Assembly: GCA_036346395.1 (NCBI GenBank)
Contig: JAYEVG010000047.1
Coordinates: forward strand, 62,001 to 126,000
Length of the DNA stretch: 64,000 bases
Origin: Hsuehochloa calcarea
Taxonomy: Eukaryota > Streptophyta > Magnoliopsida > Poales > Poaceae
Direction: 5' to 3'
Within the stretch, counting starts at the first letter, position 1. Every line of letters begins with the position of its first letter. Under the pieces are notes generated by a model that saw nothing but the letters and a program-made list of their open reading frames with translations, searched no databases and had not been told where the DNA came from. A program made the translations under genes and the position numbers. Positions 58,259 through 64,000 of this stretch are shown piece after piece.

Positions 58259-58346
58259 TGTAACAGCCCAAAAATTTCAATTTCAGTTGAAAATAAAACA
58301 TCAATAATTTTTGTGAATTTTCTGGAATTTTTAAAAAGTTTTTCAC
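57369..58346 (-). pseudogene. Copia reverse transcriptase end and RNase H
   Basis: The frame at 57867-58346 (copia part up to 58258) reads AAYILGIKIYRDRSKRLIGL, LSQSTYIDKVLKRFNM and MYAMLCTRPDVSYALSVTSR, the conserved C-terminal part of copia reverse transcriptase. The frame at 57369-57782 reads GGAVSWKSSKQETVADSTTE, AKYIVASEAAKEAVWIRKF, LYCDNSGAIAQAKEPRSH and VADPLTRPL, the copia RNase H with its acidic residues. A frame break lies between them (about 57783-57866). Residues upstream of 58258 belong to the inserted gypsy LTR. Confidence 0.85.
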
Positions 58347-61300
58347 TAAAGTATATTAAGGTTAAAAGAATTTATGTGCAAAATCTATTACCAACTAAAA
58401 GTTGGAATTATTTTATTTAAGTCCAGAATGCCTCATAGAATTTATGTGAATTTTCTTAAAATTTTTGGACTTCATTTACTATTTTCTAAAGCCTATTTGA
58501 ATTTCTGGAATTAAATTAATTGAAAAGGGTTTAAAATCTTTTACAAAGATCGGGCATGACCCAAAGATCGCTCCCCGCACCGCCCACCTCTCTCGCACCC
58601 CCCTTGCCACGCGTCACACATCCGCAAGCGCGACTCCATCGCAGCTCGCCGTCGCCGCTTCGCTCTTGGGCGCCTTGGACAAGCATCCAACGGCTGATTT
58701 CCGTCACCCCGCGCCCTCTCTCCTGTCTCGCCGACAAGTGGGCCCACCTACACAGTGTCGTCTCCCTCCTCCCTTTCTTCCCCACACGCCCGCGCCTCTT
58801 GTCGCCATTGCCGCTCGCCTCGGAGCTCGTCACTCCCGCGATTCCCTCCCTCTCTTCACTCGCCATCACGCGCAATGAAAGCGGCCGTTCCCTCCGCGTT
58901 CGTTCCCGGCATTACCCCCCTCCTTAACTCGCTGTAACGCCGCCGCCCTCATCTCCGCAAACGGCCGTTGCCACCTCGCCCACGATCTCCATCACCCGAC
59001 CTCGCCCTCGCCCTATAAAAGGGAGCACCAGGTGCGCCTCTACTCCCTCAAGCTTTTGCCCCAACTCTCCACACCTCCCTCGCTCCCAGTCGCCCGCAAT
59101 TGGCTCTTCTCTCTCGCCGGCCGAGCTGTGCTCCGCTGCCTCTAGTGCCGCCACCGGTGAACCTCCGGCCGCCTCGACCGCACCACCGCCGCCTCGGATC
59201 GCGAACACGCGCGCCTCCGCGCACTCGGAACGTCGCCGGAGCTCCTTCGCGCCTAACGATCGAACCACCGCCGCCTCTCGCCGTCGCCGACCATCTTCCG
59301 CCACGCCCTCGCCGCCGGTAGCGATCGTACTCGATGTCGTCTCTCGAATGTTTTGCGCACCTCACCGGAGCTCGCCGCGCCGCCGCGCGCTGTACCTTGG
59401 TTCCCGGCGCCTCCCTCTCGGTCGGCCGACGTGGCTCGCCACCTCGGCGCCACCTCATCGCTTTCGCATGCGTGGCGACCAAATCGGCGCCAGCGTGGGC
59501 GCGGTGGCCAGCCTTGTAACGCCAATAGCAGCCTACCCTTCGATCTTGCGTGCACCGAGTCCACCGTGGACTTGCGCCCATTGTGGACTCGATCCATGGT
59601 GACATGCGGGCCCACATGTCGATCTCGATTACAGATCTGACGCGTCATTGGCGCAATAAATAGAATTTCCTTTAGAAATTTAATTGGAAATTTGGAAAAT
59701 CGATTTTGGAATTAAATTTAGATTTAAACTTCCAGAACTCGTATTTCTTCATACAAACTCCGATTTAGGTGATTCAAATTTCTAAATTTGTATAAAATCA
59801 AGATCTAGCTAACTAAACCAAAATTATTTAATTTGGAGTTAATTTGAATTTTCATTTGAATTTATTTGTGTTCATTTGAATTACATTTGAATTTGGAATA
59901 TTCTCGCGTATAGATTTTGGCGACTCAGGAGAGCTTGACCCTATTGAAGAAGTAGAATACTGTGAATTTGAGCAAGGCAAGTTACACCATTGACCATTTT
60001 GCCCCAATATTTAAAATTATTTAATTCTGTTTTAAATTATTATTGCATGCATAATTGTATTTAATTATTTTAAATTCTGTTTTAAATATTTAATTATTCC
60101 AATTCCTTTGTATAGCCAAATTTGATTGTTGTATTATCAATTCCTTGTAACCTTAGTCAAATGAATTTAAAATAAATATATGCATAGCAAATGCTTAGAC
60201 CATGAAATATTTGACTTTGGGAGAATTTAGCCAAAATTTCATAAATTGATAAAAAGCCTATGACATTGCTTTGTCATGGTGGACTTTTGCAAATGTCTTT
60301 GAAAATTAAAAATAAAAGAAAATGGTTTATACTTGGGCAAACATGGACCAGTTGGTGGGTGCAGTTTATGCACGAACTGTCTGTTGGGATCGAGACCCGT
60401 GGTTTTATTGAAAGTTGCCCAAGTAGATTAAGGACAGGCCTTTGAGCCGCATCTTGCAAAAGCTCCACCGACTACCACATGTTCGTATGGGCGTAACCGG
60501 GCTTAATAATTTGTATCACCTCGTATTGTTTATGCCATTTTTGTTGTGTGGGTGTCGGTTAGACTTTATTCCCACTTGGCGCAAGAGGGGGCTTCCGGTA
60601 GGTGGTTAGCCTAATGGAAGTGAAACCTTAGCGGGCATATTGGTATTGAGGTAGTGCATTGGAAACGCCTTGTGATAATTGCCCAGTCACACGCCTAAGG
60701 AAGCGTGTATTGGCCAGGCATAACGGGCAAATTATCTCGTGTGGGTAAAGTTGTACCACCTCTGCAGTGTAAATCTATTGAATAGCCGTGTCCACGGTCA
60801 TGGACATGCTGAGCAAAGCCACTCTAAGTTAGATTTGTTTTTGGTTTTAAATTAACTTTGGACATGATTTGAGGATGGTTAATCCTTGTGGTAAATTTGG
60901 GCGGGTAGCCTTGTGATAGGAGGGTATCCTTCACCATGTTTCATATGGAGGTTATCCACAATAAAATGATCAATTTTAAATCTGATTTTAGTTATGTAAC
61001 GAAAATGTGCCTTGAAACTTAGTATAACTATTTAAATCCAAAAAGGCTGATTTATGCAAATAAACCCTACAACCTTCCTTTGAATAACTTATGCATGCAT
61101 TCTAAATTACAGTATTGGTGTAATTTGCGAGCACGATTGTAGTGCCACTCTTCTTGAATATTATTATTAGGAGAAGACTGCTATCCGAAGGTGAGGAGCG
61201 GGACGATTAGGCGGCGACCTCCGGACGATTACTGTGGCGTATCGTGTGGCTTACCATTATTATTTGCTTCCGCTTAATGTTTTATTTGGCCTCGGCCCAG

Positions 61301-61438
61301 CTTGTAACAAACTCTATGCTTATTAAATATACACGTTGGATATGTTTGTGATAACATTTTTGTGACTGTGTACACTGGAAATCCTGGACTAGTGTATGAA
61401 CACAGAGAATTCGGGATCCTTCGTTCCCGGGTTCGACA
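58259..61438 (+). repeat. 5' LTR of the gypsy element
   Basis: Starts TGTAACAGCCCAAAAATTTC and ends GGTTCGACA, 3,180 bp. A GC-rich middle (58550-59640) creates several long frames on both strands that are not genes. It is related to the truncated LTR at 19406-21266. The bases before it, CTCTC (58254-58258), should be the target duplication to look for after the 3' LTR. Confidence 0.75.
59013..59022 (+). promoter_or_regulatory. TATA box of the gypsy LTR
   Basis: CCTATAAAAGGG in the GC-rich LTR middle, a strong plant TATA match. Transcription would start near 59045. Confidence 0.6.
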
Positions 61439-61442
61439 AAAG

Positions 61443-61455
61443 TGGTATCAGAGCC
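61443..61455 (+). other. tRNA-Met primer binding site
   Basis: TGGTATCAGAGCC, the standard site complementary to the initiator methionine tRNA 3' end, four bases after the LTR. Confidence 0.9.
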
Positions 61456-61603
61456 AGGTTGACTGTAGGTCGTGACCTAGAAGGAAATCAAACCCTTAAG
61501 GATTTATTTTGAAAATTTAAAAATACCTTGGTCTTCTGGAGTCATTCCTCAACTTTTCTCTTGAAAAATTATTTACTAACTCATCTCCTTTTCAAAAATT
61601 GTA

Positions 61604-62186
61604 GATGGTGAAGTTAGAATGCCATTTCCCATGGAGTCTTTGCTGGTCATTGGGCCGCCATTCTCTGGAAGATGATGCAGCACTTGGACTTTGAAGAAAG
61701 ACCGACGTATCAAGGATACAAGTATAAAGTGGGAAATCAGGAACGGTGGAGAGTAGAGGTGATCCTCTACTCCAATCTATCGCCAAACACAGACTTCCAC
61801 GTCTTCGATGCCCCAATGCGACGAGACACCTTCGCCGAAGGCATCCAGATCTAGATGCAGCCAGGGAAGCAACCCGCAGACTTCGCTACATCTCGATCAC
61901 CGCCTCAACGGACCGGGTTCCACTATTACCCAATGCACATCCCAACCCGGCATGTGGTGCTTTCCGCTCAACTAGAGATGAAGATCGCCCCGATCTCACT
62001 CATCAGGTGGATCTGGCCAGAGCCATGGATTATGCCTACGGGAATACACTAGATGAGCTGTCTCTCCTGCAAGTGAAATTACAAGATGCAGAAGAAAAGT
62101 TGAAGACTGCAGAACAAGAACTGGCCTCCTACAAGGAAGGCGAGGCTAGTTCTAGTGAGCCAGATTATACCCCAATAACACCATAG
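61604..62186 (+). pseudogene. Gypsy upstream ORF region, broken
   Basis: Frames starting at 61604 (MVKLECHFPWS), 61672 (MMQHLDFEERPTYQGYKYKV) and 61746 overlap in different phases. The last ends with a helical segment, LSLLQVKLQDAEEKLKTAEQ, before a stop at 62184. An ORF of this type lies before gag in some long-LTR rice gypsy elements. Its function is unknown. Frame changes show it is decayed. Confidence 0.45.
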
Positions 62187-62502
62187 ATTTGACCTTAAAT
62201 TTTTCCTTTAGTTGCGAATTATGAGCTACCAAACCTTTGTAGTAGCCATAATGAATTAATAAAATAAAAATAAATTATTTTCTTTGAAATGTTCTTGTCT
62301 TGTGTTTGTTGAATTTGGGCTATTTTAGATCTATACTCTTATAATTCCTATCTCTCTTATCTAATCTGTGAAGAGTTCATCGATGGTGACCATCCTTAGG
62401 AAGTGTCGGTGCTAGAGGGCAAGGAAATGAGAATGCCGAATATCAAGAAAACCAGTTCAATGACCACCACCTCCTCCAACTGAAGCTCCTGACTGGCGCC
62501 AA

Positions 62503-63471
62503 ATGATGGCCAATCAGACTCATCTGATTGAGTTGCTAGCCCAGTCCCTTCACAGCAATCAGAATACCCAAGCGTCAGCAGCCTATCATGCTCCTCCACC
62601 TCCCGCAAGAGTAACTTTGTCAGAGTTCATGAGGATGCGTCCGCCAACGTTTTCTAGTAGCACGGAACCTATGGACGCAGATGATTGGCTCAGGGTCATT
62701 GGAAAGAAGCTGGATATTGCTCAATGCACAGATCGTGAGAGAGTTTTGTTTGCCTCTCATCAATTGATGGGTCCCGCATCAGAATGGTGGGATAATTTCA
62801 GCATGTCCCATGCTAATGCCCAAGAAATCACTTGGGATGAGTTCATGCAAGCTTTCCGCCGATCTCACATTCCATCTGGCATGATTACTTTGAAAAAGAA
62901 GGAGTTTCGCTCGCTTCGCCAAGGAAACCGTTCAGTCGGCGAGTATCTGCATAAGTTTAACCAACTTGCTCGCTATGCCCCTGAGGATGTAGCCGAGACG
63001 AAGGCAGCAAGAGCGGTTTCGGAAGGGTTGAAGCAGCGAACTCTCTGCTCGTTTGATTTCTCGAGATTTTACCGACTTTCAGCAGGTTGGTAAATAAGGC
63101 CATCGCCAGAAGGCAAACATCGAAATGGAGAATCGCAAGCGGAGGATGGCGGCTCGAAGTTTAACTCGGGAGGGCGCCAATCCTCGTTCTCTCGATCTCA
63201 CCACCTCGGCGTGGGAGATTCGGACTACTACATCGAGTTCGGCTCGATTCGCGCCCGAATACTTCCGGATTCCGTAGTAGTTCGTGCGGAGGTCGGTTCA
63301 GTGCAGGCGGCTATTTTCTGGGCGAGAATCACTTGCTTTCACCGCAGCGAGTTGGGTCACTATGCCAATAAGTGTCCCAAGAAGCGCAGACGCCACCCCG
63401 TCAAGCCAACTCCCGAGTTTGGTCTCGGCGGTCCCTCAAGACCGGTGGTCGGATTCATGAAGGGCGTGTGA
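62503..63471 (+). pseudogene. Gypsy gag, frameshifted
   Basis: The frame at 62503-63093 begins MMANQTHLIELLAQSLHSNQ and holds the retrotransposon gag domain: FMRMRPPTFSSSTEPMDADD, then WLRVIGKKLDIAQCTDRERV, ASEWWDNF and SLRQGNRSVGEYLHKFNQLA. After KAARAVSEGLKQRTL the frame is lost. The later part is in other frames, including a segment with MENRKRRMAARSLTREGANP near 63130 and a zinc-knuckle region CFHRSELGHYANKC near 63338, where the second Cys is Arg. Gag packages element RNA; this copy cannot make the full protein. Confidence 0.8.
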
Positions 63472-64000
63472 ATCACGTCACCGCAGAGGAAGCCTATCTG
63501 AGACGGATGTTGTTCTTGGTACGTTCCTTGTCAACTCGATACAAAGATCGCTTTATTTGATTCCGAGCTTCGCATTCTTTTGTGTCAAATAAGTTTGTGG
63601 AAAAATATGGGTTATCTACCTCCCCTTAGTTAAGCCCATGTTAATCCATTCCCGGGCTCGAAATGAGGGCTAGTTTATTACTGTCCAAATCTTACCTTTG
63701 AAATCTCTGGAGTAACTTTCTCGGCCAACTTAATAGTCTTGCGTTCGCAAGGATTGGGCGTAATTCTTGGAATGGATGGCTTGCCAAAAATCGAGGCGAG
63801 GATAGATTGTGCTAGTAGATCTATCAACCTCACCAATGAACAAGGGATTTGGTAGAGTTCCAACCCAAGACTTCTACGGAAAGAAGTCCTATCTTGACAG
63901 ATTTAAAGGAATTGAAAGCTGGAAGATATACCCGTGGTACAAGAATATCGGATGTTTTTAGGAGGACTTACAGTATGCCACCGACCAGGGACATAATGTT
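63459..64000 (+). pseudogene. Gypsy protease region, broken, runs off the window
   Basis: GRVNHVTAEEA marks the gag-protease boundary. The active-site region reads ALFDSELRIL because one G is missing near 63564: the next base phase would give the aspartic protease pattern. Further on, VILGMDGLPKI near 63755 is a shifted form of the conserved GMDWL segment, and SRSINLTNEQGI follows near 63820. The window ends in the linker to reverse transcriptase. At least two frame changes are present. Confidence 0.75.

Larger units (their letters stand above)
58259..64000 (+). mobile_element. Ty3-gypsy element with 3.18 kb LTR (partial)
   Basis: A 5' LTR (58259-61438), a tRNA primer site (61443-61455), an upstream ORF region, gag and protease follow on plus and run to the window edge. 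It is inserted into the copia reverse transcriptase gene. The long LTR and layout recall the rice RIRE3/RIRE8 group (recalled). Frames are broken, so it is not autonomous. The rest of pol and the 3' LTR should lie beyond 64000. Confidence 0.8.

Noticed and set aside
58531..59648. Long frames on both strands
   Set aside because: They lie in the GC-rich middle of the 3.18 kb gypsy LTR around its TATA box, with no domain and overlapping frames on both strands.

Overview
This is a 64 kb stretch of a grass nuclear genome, most likely an Oryza species. The evidence is one intact plant gene (S-adenosylmethionine synthetase, minus strand, 50974-52158), intron-split remains of plant genes, and dense nested LTR retrotransposons, a LINE, Helitrons and MITEs. 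From memory, rice chromosome 1 carries a Pti1-like kinase, the chloroplast splicing factor CAF2 and an SAM synthetase in this order. The window keeps that order, but the kinase and the CAF gene are both broken. It may be a relative of cultivated rice in which they decayed, or a duplicated block. I could not search a database.

Layout. 1-232: last exon of an unrecognised plus-strand gene. 1599-2290: Ty1-copia remnant. About 2300-16345: a large decayed Ty3-gypsy element (gag-pol on minus, an extra antisense ORF region on plus, Tat-like), interrupted at 6277-10700 by two opposed copia-type LTRs. The plus-oriented LTR (7757-10325) holds at least 21 short hairpins sharing a TGNGT pentaloop with differing, base-paired stems, the most unusual signal in the window. 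16360-21266: a gypsy fragment (plus) and a truncated gypsy LTR (minus). 22135-22700: syntaxin pseudogene fragment. 23918-27440: Pti1-like kinase pseudogene with its leader intron. 27511-28345: two small inverted-repeat transposons. 30475-33658: a minus-strand Helitron with canonical ends carrying pieces of a WD40-protein gene. 34900-41100: CAF2-like pseudogene with at least six lesions, invaded by a copia fragment and a Helitron-like element. 42590-45890: LINE. 45918-46384: MITE. 49180-49535: GRF zinc-finger remnant. 50974-53094: SAM synthetase with leader intron and TATA box. 55441-55824: long inverted repeat. 56166-58258: truncated copia, interrupted by a gypsy element with a 3.18 kb LTR that runs off the window.

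The only gene that looks functional is the SAM synthetase, which supplies the cell's methyl donor. The rest is a record of gene decay and repeated insertion, as is common in pericentromeric grass DNA.
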